From: Paraburkholderia kirstenboschensis
GTDB taxonomy: Bacteria > Pseudomonadota > Gammaproteobacteria > Burkholderiales > Burkholderiaceae
Direction of reading: 5' to 3'
Assembly: GCF_904848585.1 (NCBI RefSeq)
Contig: NZ_CAJHCR010000001.1
Span: forward strand, 186,001-250,000
Length of the DNA stretch: 64,000 bases
In this document: positions 55,405 through 64,000 of the stretch, piece by piece
How positions within the stretch are numbered: position 1 is the first letter of the stretch
Layout: the number at the start of each line of letters is the position of its first letter
Notes under the pieces: model-generated
What the model was told of the DNA's origin: nothing
The model's input: only the letters and a program-made list of their open reading frames with translations
Database searches by the model: none
Position numbers and translations under genes: made by a program

Positions 55405-56058
55405 ATGAAAAAACTCGTCATCCTGATTTCAGGGCGGGGAAGCAACATGGAAGCCATCGTTCGAGCCTGCTCAAACGAAGGCTGGCCGGCGCAGGTCGCC
55501 GCCGTGATTGCCAACCGTCCGGATGCCGCGGGCCTTGCGTTCGCGGCGTCGCATGGCATTGCCACGGCGGTGGTCGATCACCGCCAGTTTCCCGATCGCG
55601 ACAGCTTCGACTGCGCGCTCGCTGAACAAATCGATCGTTTCTCGCCCGATCTCGTAGCGCTCGCAGGCTTCATGCGCGTGCTGACAGACGATTTCGTCGA
55701 TCGTTATGCGGGGCGCATGTTGAACGTGCACCCGTCGCTGCTGCCGAGCTTTCCGGGACTGAAAACGCATCAGCAGGCGCTCGACGCCGGCGTGCGCCTG
55801 CACGGCGCGTCGGTGCATTTCGTTACTTCGCAGCTCGATCACGGGCCCATCGTCGCGCAGTCGGCGGTGCCCGTCGAAGCCGGCGATACGCCGGCCATGC
55901 TTGCCGAGCGCGTGCTCGCGACTGAACACATTATTTATCCACGCGCGGTGCGCTGGTTCGTCGAAGGGCGTCTCGCCCTGGATGGCCTGCGTGTCACGCT
56001 TACGCCGCCGGAGCCGCAATGGCTCTTTGCCGGTCACACCGCCGGAGAGGGCGCATGA
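55405..56058 (+). CDS. purN: Phosphoribosylglycinamide formyltransferase
   Basis: PurN transfers a formyl group from 10-formyl-THF to GAR in purine synthesis. The 217-residue enzyme starts MKKLVILISGRGSNMEAI, has NVHPSLLPSFPG with the catalytic Asn and His region, and the catalytic Asp in QLDHGPIV. The stop overlaps the start of the next gene by 4 bp (ATGA). Confidence 0.96.
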   Translation: MKKLVILISGRGSNMEAIVRACSNEGWPAQVAAVIANRPDAAGLAFAASHGIATAVVDHRQFPDRDSFDCALAEQIDRFSPDLVALAGFMRVLTDDFVDRYAGRMLNVHPSLLPSFPGLKTHQQALDAGVRLHGASVHFVTSQLDHGPIVAQSAVPVEAGDTPAMLAERVLATEHIIYPRAVRWFVEGRLALDGLRVTLTPPEPQWLFAGHTAGEGA

Positions 56059-57314
56059 GATTACATGGTTTTCTGATTGGACAAACTGAGACTTTGCTGG
56101 CCGAAGTCCTACGACTGAACGGCCCTGCCGACGCTACCACGAGCCGTTTTTTCCGCGCGCATCCGAAGCTCGGGCACGGCGAGCGCGGCGTGATTGCCGA
56201 GGCGGTCTTCGCCGTGCTGCGTCGCCGGATGGAGTTTGCGCACCTGGCCGAAAGCGGCGCGGGCAGCCCCGCCCGCCGCATGGCCTTGCTCGGCCTGATG
56301 CAGACGGCCGGCCGCACGGCGCTCAAGCCGTTCGTGTCGGACGCGGAGTCGAAATGGCTCGAACACGTTGCGATGATCGACCCGGAAAGTTTGCCGCTGC
56401 GGATTCGACTGAACCTGCCCGACTGGATCTATCAGGCGCTCGCCAAGCGTTTTGAACCCGCCGAACTGGCTCAGCTGGCTGCCGCGCTGAACTACCCGGC
56501 GCCTTTGGATCTGCGCGCTAACCCGATCAAGGCGAGCCGCGACGACGTGCTGAACGCGCTGTCGAAGGCCGGCATCGAAGGCGGCGCAACGCCGTTCGCG
56601 CCGTTCGGCGTGCGGGTGGTGGGCAAGCCGCCGCTCACCAAGCTCGACGCGTTCCAGCAGGGTTGGGTCGAGGTGCAGGACGAGGGCAGCCAGTTGCTGT
56701 GCTCGCTGGTTGCGCCCAAGCGCGGCGAGATGATCGTCGACTTCTGCGCGGGCGCAGGCGGCAAGACCCTCGCGCTGGGCGCGGCGATGCGCTCGACCGG
56801 GCGTCTGTACGCGTTCGACATCTCCGAGCGGCGCCTCGCCAAGCTCAAGCCGCGGCTAGCTCGCAGCGGTTTGTCGAACGTGAATCCGGTGTTGATCGAC
56901 AGTGAGCACGACGCCAAGATCAAGCGGCTCGCCGGCAAGATCGACCGCGTGCTGGTCGACGCCCCGTGCAGCGGTCTGGGCACGCTGCGCCGCAATCCGG
57001 ACCTGAAATGGCGCCAGTCGCCGGAGTCGGTCGCCGAACTCGCGCCCAAGCAGGCGTCGATTCTGGCGAGCGCGTCGCGTCTGGTGAAGAAGGGCGGCCG
57101 CCTCGTGTATGCGACCTGCTCGATCCTGGAAGCGGAAAACGAAGCGGTCGTTCAGCAGTTCCTCGCCGATCATCCAGACTTTGCGCTCGTCCCCGCGCGC
57201 GAGGTGCTGGCCGAGCAGCGCATCGATCTCGAAATGGGCGATTACCTGTCGCTCTGGCCGCACCGCCACGCGACCGACGGCTTTTTCGCCGCCGTTCTCG
57301 AACGCCAGAGTTGA
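56055..57314 (+). CDS. RsmB/NOP-family rRNA m5C methyltransferase-like protein
   Basis: A 419-residue SAM-dependent RNA methyltransferase. The C-terminal half has motif I FCAGAGGKTLALGA, motif IV DAPCSGLGTLRRNPDLKW with the conserved Cys, and motif VI YATCSIL with the nucleophile Cys. The N-terminal ~140 residues are helical but do not show a clear NusB-type domain, so it is the RsmB-like group rather than RsmB proper. It is translationally coupled to purN. Confidence 0.85.
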   Translation: MRLHGFLIGQTETLLAEVLRLNGPADATTSRFFRAHPKLGHGERGVIAEAVFAVLRRRMEFAHLAESGAGSPARRMALLGLMQTAGRTALKPFVSDAESKWLEHVAMIDPESLPLRIRLNLPDWIYQALAKRFEPAELAQLAAALNYPAPLDLRANPIKASRDDVLNALSKAGIEGGATPFAPFGVRVVGKPPLTKLDAFQQGWVEVQDEGSQLLCSLVAPKRGEMIVDFCAGAGGKTLALGAAMRSTGRLYAFDISERRLAKLKPRLARSGLSNVNPVLIDSEHDAKIKRLAGKIDRVLVDAPCSGLGTLRRNPDLKWRQSPESVAELAPKQASILASASRLVKKGGRLVYATCSILEAENEAVVQQFLADHPDFALVPAREVLAEQRIDLEMGDYLSLWPHRHATDGFFAAVLERQS

Positions 57315-57394
57315 GCCCGCAGTAGGCCAGCCGGCTCGCGGATCGATTAGCCGAACCGTGAGCCGAACCGCGAGCCGGTCATTCCGGCGACATC

Positions 57395-58768
57395 ATGCAA
57401 AACCGTATCTTTCCTCATCTGTTCGGCGATCTCGCGCGCGACTTCGGCCAGCCCGTCATGCTCTGGCAGGTGGGCGTGCTGGTCGCCACGCTCGCACTCG
57501 CCTGGTTACTCGCCCGGGTGTTGCGCCGCGCGCTCGATTTGCGCCGTCAGACCCGCTATCAGACGTTGCGCTTTGGCGCGGAAAGCCTGAACCGCGCGTT
57601 TTTCCCGCTGATCGGCGCCGTGCTGGTCTGGGTCGCGCGGGCGATCGCGGGCCAGTTCATCCACACGTCGCTGCTCGATCTCGCGTTGGTGCCGCTCTTC
57701 GGCATCGGGTTGATTTACATCGTGTTCTTCTTCGCGCGGCGCGTCTTCAGCCATGACGGGGAGACGCACCCGTGGCTTTTCCTCGTCGAAAAAATCGTTT
57801 CTCTGGGCGTCTGGGTCGCCATGGTGCTCACCGTGATGGGCATTCAGGACGACGTGATCGCGTGGATGGCCAGCGTACACTTTCGTGTCGCGAATGCGCA
57901 CATGACGCTGCTCTCGCTCGTCACGGGCCTGCTGTGGGTCTGCGTGACGATGATCGTCGCGATGTGGCTCGGTTCGGCGTTCGAAGACCGTCTGATGCGC
58001 GCCGCGACGCTCGACGCGAATCTGAAAGTCGTAGTGGCGCGCGTCGGCCGCGCGGCCTTCGTGCTGGCGGCGGTGTTGATCAGCTTGTCGCTGGTGGGCA
58101 TCGACATCACCGTGCTCGGCGTATTCGGCGGTGCTCTGGGCGTGGGGCTGGGTTTTGGTCTGCAGAAGATCGCCAGCAACTATGTGTCGGGCTTCATCAT
58201 CCTGATCGACCGGTCGCTGCGGATCGGCGACACGATCAACGTGAGCGGCCTGCAAGGCATGGTCACGCAGATCCGCACCCGATACACAGTCGTGCGCGGG
58301 CTTGACGGCATCGAAACACTGATTCCCAACGAAAAGCTGATCACCGACGTAGTGCAGAACCAGTCGTCCTATCTGACGCGTGGCTATGCGAAGGCGGCCG
58401 TGCAGATCGCCTACACAGCCGATGTCGAGCAAGCCATGGCGCTCCTCGCCCAAGCAGCGGAAGGCGTGCCCCGCGTACTGGCGGACCCTGCGCCCACGCC
58501 TTATCTGGTGGGCTTTGGAGCGGATGGAATCAACCTGGAACTGGGGTTCTGGATAGCGGATGCGGCAACTGGCACATCAGCCGTCCGCTCGGCGGTCAAT
58601 CGCAATATCTGGCAGCTTTTTTCCGCACACGGCATCTCCATTCCGTTCGCGCAACGCGAAGTCCGGATCGTCGGCAATGCTGCTGATGTGGCAAATGTCG
58701 GCGGCGTGTTCGCCAAATCGGTAACTGTGACCGCCGCCGCGGCAAATCAGGCGGGTAACGCTATTTAG
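57395..58768 (+). CDS. MscS-family mechanosensitive channel
   Basis: A 457-residue membrane protein with about six membrane segments. The pore helix with Gly/Ala-rich GVFGGALGVGLGFGLQKIASNYVSGFIIL at about 245-275 and the beta-domain INVSGLQGMVTQIRTRYTVV mark the MscS family. The N terminus has additional membrane helices beyond the minimal MscS, as in larger paralogues. It releases solutes on hypo-osmotic shock by family. Confidence 0.9.
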   Translation: MQNRIFPHLFGDLARDFGQPVMLWQVGVLVATLALAWLLARVLRRALDLRRQTRYQTLRFGAESLNRAFFPLIGAVLVWVARAIAGQFIHTSLLDLALVPLFGIGLIYIVFFFARRVFSHDGETHPWLFLVEKIVSLGVWVAMVLTVMGIQDDVIAWMASVHFRVANAHMTLLSLVTGLLWVCVTMIVAMWLGSAFEDRLMRAATLDANLKVVVARVGRAAFVLAAVLISLSLVGIDITVLGVFGGALGVGLGFGLQKIASNYVSGFIILIDRSLRIGDTINVSGLQGMVTQIRTRYTVVRGLDGIETLIPNEKLITDVVQNQSSYLTRGYAKAAVQIAYTADVEQAMALLAQAAEGVPRVLADPAPTPYLVGFGADGINLELGFWIADAATGTSAVRSAVNRNIWQLFSAHGISIPFAQREVRIVGNAADVANVGGVFAKSVTVTAAAANQAGNAI

Positions 58769-58970
58769 CGGGCACTCGCGAGGCACTGATGGGTCTAACG
58801 GGGCTTGCTGCGGGCCTGTTTGTGTTGATGCTGCACAAAAAATCCCTATTTGTTACAAACACTTGGAACGCTTCAAGTAGAATGTCGTCCAATCCCGCTG
58901 TATGCTTTCACTTTCTTGACACGCGTAGTTCGCGGGTGTCTCGTGTCTCTCGTTCCACAGGTAAATTGCC

Positions 58971-60167
58971 TTGTTGAATTCTTTGCTCGATTTCCTTGCC
59001 CACGGTTTGATGCGGTTCTCGTGGTGGCAACTTGTTCTGTACACGCTCGCCGTGACGCACGTCACGATCATCGGCGTGACGGTTTATCTGCATCGCTGCC
59101 AGGCGCACCGCGCGCTGGAGTTGCATCCTGTTGTCAGTCATTTTTTCCGGTTCTGGCTGTGGATGACCACGGGCATGCTGACCGGCCAATGGGCGGCCAT
59201 CCACCGTAAGCACCACGCCAAGTGCGAAACGGAAGAAGATCCGCACAGCCCGCAAACGCGCGGCATCTGGAAGGTGCTGCTCGAAGGCGCGGAACTGTAC
59301 CGCACGGAAGCGAAAAATGAAGAGACGATGCGCAAGTTCAGTCACGGCACGCCGAATGACTGGATGGAACGCAACGTCTACACGAAATACCCGATTCTGG
59401 GCGTGAGCCTGATGATGGTGCTGAACGTCGCGCTGTTCGGCGTGGTCGGCCTGACCATCTGGGCCGTGCAAATGGTGTGGATTCCGTTCTGGGCAGCCGG
59501 CGTGGTCAACGGTCTCGCGCACTTCTGGGGTTATCGCAACTTCAACTCGTCGGACGCCAGCACGAACATTTTCCCGTGGGGCATCATCATCGGCGGTGAA
59601 GAGCTGCACAACAATCACCACACGTACGCCACGTCGGCGAAGCTGTCGAACAAGTGGTACGAGTTCGACATCGGCTGGATGTACATCCGCATCATGTCGG
59701 CATTCCGCCTCGCCAAGGTGAAGAAGGTCGCGCCCACGCCGCGTCTGACCACAGGCAAGATGGTGCTCGATCAGGACACGTTGCAGGCCGTGCTGGCTAA
59801 CCGTTACGAAGTGATGGCACGTTACGGCAAGGCGCTCAAGCGCGCGTATCGTCAGGAACTCGCGCATCTGAAGGAAGTGGGCGCGCGCGAGAAGTATCAG
59901 GTCATGCGCGGTGCGCGCAGCTGGTTCCACAAAGAAGAAGCGGGGCTCGACGAGCCGCAGAAGCGTCTGTTGCCGCAAATCTTCGCGAACAGCCAGAAGT
60001 TGAAGACCTACATCGACATGCGGAACGAACTTGCGTCAATGTGGGAGCGCTCGAACGCCTCGCGCGATCAGTTGCTGGTGCAGTTGCAGGACTGGTGTCA
60101 TCGCGCTGAAGCGAGCGGCATTAAAGCGCTGCAGGAATTCGCAATGCGACTGCGCCGTTATGCTTAG
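58971..60167 (+). CDS. Acyl desaturase (membrane fatty-acid desaturase) with C-terminal extension
   Basis: A 398-residue membrane di-iron desaturase. The three His boxes are HRCQAHR, HRKHHAK and HNNHH, between paired membrane segments (YTLAVTHVTIIGVTVYL and MMVLNVALFGVVG). Residues about 290-398 form a helical, charged C-terminal extension. The start is TTG at 58971 (MLNSLLDF) or the next TTG at 58974; no ATG fits the family N terminus. A terminator follows. Confidence 0.88.
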   Translation: MLNSLLDFLAHGLMRFSWWQLVLYTLAVTHVTIIGVTVYLHRCQAHRALELHPVVSHFFRFWLWMTTGMLTGQWAAIHRKHHAKCETEEDPHSPQTRGIWKVLLEGAELYRTEAKNEETMRKFSHGTPNDWMERNVYTKYPILGVSLMMVLNVALFGVVGLTIWAVQMVWIPFWAAGVVNGLAHFWGYRNFNSSDASTNIFPWGIIIGGEELHNNHHTYATSAKLSNKWYEFDIGWMYIRIMSAFRLAKVKKVAPTPRLTTGKMVLDQDTLQAVLANRYEVMARYGKALKRAYRQELAHLKEVGAREKYQVMRGARSWFHKEEAGLDEPQKRLLPQIFANSQKLKTYIDMRNELASMWERSNASRDQLLVQLQDWCHRAEASGIKALQEFAMRLRRYA

Positions 60168-60199
60168 CCACGAAATCCATTAAAATTTCGTTACGTCAC

Positions 60200-60230
60200 A
60201 AAACCCCGCGTTGGCGGGGTTTTGCTTTTT
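60200..60230 (+). terminator. Terminator of the desaturase gene
   Basis: AAAACCCCGC (60200-60209), GTTG loop, GCGGGGTTTT (60214-60223), then GCTTTTT. Confidence 0.88.
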
Positions 60231-60294
60231 GGGCCGCGGAATTTGCATGACGCGACGGGTATTCCACGGCGGCAAAGCGAGGGCAGAGAAGATC

Positions 60295-61434
60295 ATGGAT
60301 CAGCAGGCGATCAAGGCCGTCGAATACGACCGGCCGCAGGCGCAGGGCACATCCTGTGGGATCGGGCAGGCGTGGGCGAAGGTGCCCGACGTGCCGTCGG
60401 CGCAGGAGAAAGTGGCGCTGAAAGAGCGCATTCGCGCATTGCTCAAACGCGAGAAGGCCGTGCTCGTCGCCCACTACTATGTCGACGCTGAATTGCAGGA
60501 GCTAGCCGACGAAACCGGCGGCTGCGTGGCCGATTCACTCGAAATGGCCCGCTTCGGGCGCGACCACGAGGCGCAAACCCTCGTGGTGGCGGGAGTGCGC
60601 TTCATGGGCGAGACCGCGAAGATTTTGAGCCCGGACAAGCGCATCTTGATGCCGGATCTCGACGCGACATGCTCGCTGGACCTCGGCTGTCCGGTAGATG
60701 AATTTTCGGCATTCTGCGACGCGCATCCGGACCGCACGGTGGTCGTTTATGCGAATACGAGTGCAGCCGTTAAAGCCCGCGCGGACTGGATGGTGACTTC
60801 GTCGATTGGACTCGAGATCGTTGCTGACCTTCACGCGCGCGGCGAAAAGATCATTTGGGCACCGGACCGGCACCTCGGCGGTTACATCCAGAGCAAGACC
60901 GGCGCGGACATGCTGATGTGGCAGGGCTCGTGTCTCGTGCACGACGAATTCAAAGGCATCGAACTCAATTTGCTGCGCGCCGAATATCCGGGCGCGAAAG
61001 TCCTCGTTCATCCGGAGTCTCCTGCCAACGTGGTTGCGCAAGCGGACGTCGTCGGTTCCACGACGCAGTTGATCGCTGCCGCGCAGAAGCTGGATGCGAC
61101 GCACTTCATCGTGGCAACGGACCTCGGCATCCTGCATAAGATGCAGCTCGCCGCGCCTGGCAAGACGTTGATCGCCGCGCCTACGGCCGGCAACAGCGCG
61201 ACATGCAAGAGCTGCGCGCATTGCCCGTGGATGGCTATGAACGGCCTCGCGAATCTCGCCGACGTCCTCGAACGCGGTCATAACGAGATTTTCGTCGAGC
61301 GCGCTGTTGGCGAGCGGGCGCGTGTGCCAATCGACCGCATGCTCGACTTTGCGGCGCGTCACAAGAAACGCGTGCAGGCGAGCGGCGATCTCGCGCGCGA
61401 CGCGCAGTTGTACTCGAACGTGGGGGCCGCCTGA
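60295..61434 (+). CDS. nadA: Quinolinate synthase
   Basis: NadA condenses iminoaspartate with dihydroxyacetone phosphate to form quinolinate; it carries an oxygen-sensitive [4Fe-4S] cluster. The 379-residue protein has [14 protein letters not shown], the conserved Cys in [10 protein letters not shown], and the C-terminal cluster motif [10 protein letters not shown]. The ATG at 60295 starts [12 protein letters not shown]. It overlaps nadC by one base (TGATG). Confidence 0.96.
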   Translation: MDQQAIKAVEYDRPQAQGTSCGIGQAWAKVPDVPSAQEKVALKERIRALLKREKAVLVAHYYVDAELQELADETGGCVADSLEMARFGRDHEAQTLVVAGVRFMGETAKILSPDKRILMPDLDATCSLDLGCPVDEFSAFCDAHPDRTVVVYANTSAAVKARADWMVTSSIGLEIVADLHARGEKIIWAPDRHLGGYIQSKTGADMLMWQGSCLVHDEFKGIELNLLRAEYPGAKVLVHPESPANVVAQADVVGSTTQLIAAAQKLDATHFIVATDLGILHKMQLAAPGKTLIAAPTAGNSATCKSCAHCPWMAMNGLANLADVLERGHNEIFVERAVGERARVPIDRMLDFAARHKKRVQASGDLARDAQLYSNVGAA

Positions 61435-62363
61435 TGAACGCGGCAGCGCAGAGTTCAGCAGAGCCCCGTTCGGCCTCGTATAGCCAAGCCGAAGCCGTGT
61501 CGCCGCTCTTCGCCGAGATCCATGCGCACTACGGCGCGGCGTTCGACGCAGCGCTCGCGCGCAACGTCGCCGACGCACTCGCGGAGGACGTCGGCACGGG
61601 TGACCAGACCGGCCGCCTCGTCCCCGCTGATGAAGTGCGCCACGCGCGTGTCGTCGTTCGCGAGCATGCGGTGTTGTGCGGCGTGCCGTGGTTCAACGCG
61701 GTATTGCGGCAAGTGGATTCGCGGATCGAGGTGCAGTGGCTTTACCGTGAAGGCGAGCGGATGACGGCGGACACTCCCGTGTGCGAACTGCGTGGACCGG
61801 TCCGTGCGCTGCTCACTGCCGAGCGCAACGCGCTTAACTTCCTTCAGCTTCTATCAGGCGTGGCGAGCGCCACGCGCCGGTATGTGGATGCGATCGCTCA
61901 TACGCGTACCCGCATTCTCGATACGCGCAAGACGTTGCCCGGCTTGCGGCTCGCGCAGAAATACGCGGTGCGCGTGGGCGGCGGAGCGAATCAACGGCTC
62001 GCTTTGTATGACGGCATTCTGATCAAGGAAAACCACATTGCCGCTGCTGGCGGAGTGGGAGCGGCCATGGACGCGGCGCTTGCGCTCAACGCGGGCGTCT
62101 CTATCCAGATCGAGGTCGAGACGCTCGAGCAGTTGGAAACAGCATTGGCGCATCGCGCGCAGTCCATTCTGCTCGACAATTTTTCGTTCGATGCAATGCG
62201 TGAAGCAGTGCGTATCACCGCCGGGCGTGCCGTACTGGAAGTGTCGGGCGGAGTGAACTTCGAAACGGTGCGGACTATCGCGGAAACGGGCGTCGACCGC
62301 GTGTCGATCGGCGCTCTCACAAAAGACGTGCGAGCAACCGATTACTCGTTGCGTATCGTCTGA
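61434..62363 (+). CDS. nadC: Nicotinate-nucleotide pyrophosphorylase (carboxylating)
   Basis: NadC converts quinolinate and PRPP to nicotinate mononucleotide. The 309-residue enzyme has DALAEDVGTGDQTG, TRILDTRKTLPGLR, the Lys in ILIKENHI and the C-terminal ISIGALTKDV motif (VSIGALTKD). It is coupled to nadA and followed by a long bidirectional hairpin shared with nadB. Confidence 0.96.
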   Translation: MNAAAQSSAEPRSASYSQAEAVSPLFAEIHAHYGAAFDAALARNVADALAEDVGTGDQTGRLVPADEVRHARVVVREHAVLCGVPWFNAVLRQVDSRIEVQWLYREGERMTADTPVCELRGPVRALLTAERNALNFLQLLSGVASATRRYVDAIAHTRTRILDTRKTLPGLRLAQKYAVRVGGGANQRLALYDGILIKENHIAAAGGVGAAMDAALALNAGVSIQIEVETLEQLETALAHRAQSILLDNFSFDAMREAVRITAGRAVLEVSGGVNFETVRTIAETGVDRVSIGALTKDVRATDYSLRIV

Positions 62364-62389
62364 CGGAAGTTTGCCTCCAGCATGTTTAT

Positions 62390-62428
62390 AAAACGCCATC
62401 GCCGGCCTGGGGCCGGCGATGGCGTTTT
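62390..62428. terminator. Bidirectional terminator nadC / nadB with an 18-bp perfect stem
   Basis: Arms AAAACGCCATCGCCGGCC (62390-62407) and its exact complement (62411-62428) flank a TGG loop, with A-run and T-run ends. Confidence 0.93.
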
Positions 62429-62436
62429 AACTTCCA

Positions 62437-64000
62437 TCACACGTTGCGGTTGCAAACGTGCTCGGGCGAGAGCACAGTCGGCAGCGCTTTAGGCAGAGTT
62501 GCCGGCCAGTCGCGGCTGAAATGCAGGCCGCGGCTTTCGCGCCGCGAGCGCGCACCGTCCACGATCAACGAGGCTACGTCCACGAGATTGCGCAACTCGA
62601 GCAAATCGCGGCTCACCTTGAAGTTCGCGTAGTACTCGTGGATCTCGTCGCGCAATAGAGCGAGCCGGTGTTTGGCTCGCGCGAGGCGTTTGTCCGTGCG
62701 CACGATGCCGACGTAGTTCCACATGAGCCGGCGAACCTCATCCCAATTGTGCGCGACGACCACTTCTTCGTCGGGGTCCGAAACGCGGCTCTCGTCCCAG
62801 TCTGGCAAAGGCGCGTGGACGGCGCCGCAAAATCCTTCTTCGTCGATCGCGCGCGCCGCCGAGCGGCCAAGCACGAGGCATTCGAGCAGGGAATTGCTGG
62901 CAAGGCGGTTGGCGCCGTGCAATCCAGTGCAAGATGTTTCGCCGACTGCATAGAGCCCCGCGAGATCCGTGCGGCCGGCTAGGTCGGTTACCACGCCACC
63001 ACACGTGTAGTGCGCCGCCGGTACTACGGGGATCGGTTCCTTCGTGATGTCGATGCCGAATTCCAGGCACCGAGCGAGGATCGTCGGAAAATGTTCGCGA
63101 AGAAAATCCGCCGGCTGATGGCTGATGTCGAGATACACGCAATCGATGCCGCGTTTCTTGATCTCGAAGTCGATCGCGCGCGCCACGATGTCGCGCGGCG
63201 CGAGCTCAGCGCGTTCATCGTGATTCGGCATGAACCGGGTGCCGTCCGGCAGCTTCAGGACGCCGCCTTCGCCGCGCACTGCTTCAGAGATCAGAAACGA
63301 CTTCGCGTACGGATGGAAGAGGCAGGTGGGGTGGAACTGGATGAACTCCATGTTCGACACCCGGCAGCCTGCGCGCCATGCCATTGCAATGCCGTCGCCC
63401 GTCGCGGTGTCGGGATTTGTCGTGTACAGATACACCTTGCCGGCGCCGCCGGTGGCGAGCACGGTGTGCGGCGCCTCGATCGTGACGGTGCGTCCGCTTT
63501 GCACGTCCAGCGCGTAAAGACCATGGCAACGGCGGCCCGGCAGTCCCAGCCGGTCGGACGTGATCAGGTCGATTGCGTAGTGATCTTCCAGCAGCGTGAT
63601 GTTCGGATGCTGCCGCACACGCTCGCTCAGCGTGGCGACTACCGCATGGCCCGTCGCATCCGCCGCATGAATGATCCGCCGATGGCTATGGCCGCCTTCC
63701 CGAGTCAGGTGGAAGCCGAGTTCCGCCGAGTCGTCTTTGGTGAATGGCACGCCCTGTTCAATCAGCCATTCGATCGCAGCGCGCCCGTTCTCGACGATGA
63801 AGCGCGTCGCGGCTTCATCACATAGGCCGGCGCCTGCAACGAGCGTATCGCGCACGTGATTTTCGATGCTGTCCGCGGAATCGAGCACCGCGGCAATGCC
63901 GCCTTGCGCCCAATCGCTCGCACCCTCGGTTATCGACCGCTTGGCGATCACCGCGACCCGCCGCGTCTGCGCGAGATTGAGCGCGACGCTCAGTCCCGCC
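62437..64000 (-). CDS. nadB: L-aspartate oxidase (5' end outside window)
   Basis: NadB oxidises aspartate to iminoaspartate, feeding NadA. The C-terminal ~520 residues are present and the frame is open to the last base. Visible parts include [35 protein letters not shown], the active-site region with THREE-type segments [34 protein letters not shown] and the C-terminal helical domain. No stop codon occurs before the window end; a GTG at 63951 is internal. It converges on nadA-nadC. Confidence 0.95.
   Translation of the reverse strand, partial: AGLSVALNLAQTRRVAVIAKRSITEGASDWAQGGIAAVLDSADSIENHVRDTLVAGAGLCDEAATRFIVENGRAAIEWLIEQGVPFTKDDSAELGFHLTREGGHSHRRIIHAADATGHAVVATLSERVRQHPNITLLEDHYAIDLITSDRLGLPGRRCHGLYALDVQSGRTVTIEAPHTVLATGGAGKVYLYTTNPDTATGDGIAMAWRAGCRVSNMEFIQFHPTCLFHPYAKSFLISEAVRGEGGVLKLPDGTRFMPNHDERAELAPRDIVARAIDFEIKKRGIDCVYLDISHQPADFLREHFPTILARCLEFGIDITKEPIPVVPAAHYTCGGVVTDLAGRTDLAGLYAVGETSCTGLHGANRLASNSLLECLVLGRSAARAIDEEGFCGAVHAPLPDWDESRVSDPDEEVVVAHNWDEVRRLMWNYVGIVRTDKRLARAKHRLALLRDEIHEYYANFKVSRDLLELRNLVDVASLIVDGARSRRESRGLHFSRDWPATLPKALPTVLSPEHVCNRNV

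Overview
This GC-rich window reads as the primary chromosome of a Burkholderiaceae bacterium, most likely Paraburkholderia or Burkholderia. The reasons are the protein sequences and the gene order: murB / argG-argF / DUF3579 / rpsT / murJ; adk-kdsB-Trm112-lpxK next to xseA-sodB; clpS-clpA; ribF-ileS-lspA-coaBC-dut; and nadA-nadC facing nadB. I see no rRNA, tRNA, CRISPR array, insertion sequence or prophage. Most of the window is vertically inherited core genome with accessory genes between blocks.

Layout. 1-7.6 kb: end of murB, arginine genes argG and argF, DUF3579 protein, rpsT, murJ and a SirB1-type protein. 7.7-14.5 kb: a short-chain dehydrogenase, adk, kdsB, Trm112-like protein, lpxK, then divergent xseA and sodB. 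A Fur-box-like site lies between lpxK and xseA, where relatives usually carry exbB-exbD. 14.9-20.4 kb: a glycine-zipper lipoprotein, an NYN-LOTUS putative RNase, a second ClpP, an ECF41-like sigma factor and a degenerate EAL protein. 20.4-24.7 kb: a DHA2 exporter bracketed by two related tandem-repeat arrays, then a MocR regulator divergent from a DUF2917 gene. 24.7-29.4 kb: an HTH-citrate synthase fusion divergent from a permuted CoA-transferase, a GntR/UTRA regulator and an aldo/keto reductase. 29.5-38 kb: a Rap1a-like secreted protein, a complete peptide ABC importer operon, and a His-rich cupin with a nickel/cobalt permease. 38-44.5 kb: an isolated fusA, DUF192 protein, a small Ala/Lys-rich secreted protein, rluE, icd and cspA. 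45-64 kb: clpS-clpA, dut, a luciferase-like monooxygenase, coaBC, lspA, ileS, ribF, purN, an RsmB-like methyltransferase, an MscS channel, an acyl desaturase, nadA, nadC and nadB (cut by the window end).

The strongest candidate for an undescribed system is at 15.5-19.2 kb. The ECF41-like sigma gene and the clpP paralogue are divergent. Their 200-bp intergenic region holds two back-to-back sequences with the ECF41 promoter architecture (TGTCAC-like, exactly 16 nt, CGTC), one facing each gene. The NYN-LOTUS gene follows clpP on the same strand. This suggests a sigma-factor regulon joining a protease to an RNA-processing protein, in place of the oxidoreductase-type targets usually linked to ECF41. 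The sigma factor's C-terminal regulatory domain has lost the usual family motifs and gained a His/Gly/Met-rich insert.

Other clear regulatory structures are an operator-like palindrome between mocR and the DUF2917 gene, and a cluster of AATCAA/TTGATT half-sites between the HTH-citrate synthase and CoA-transferase genes.
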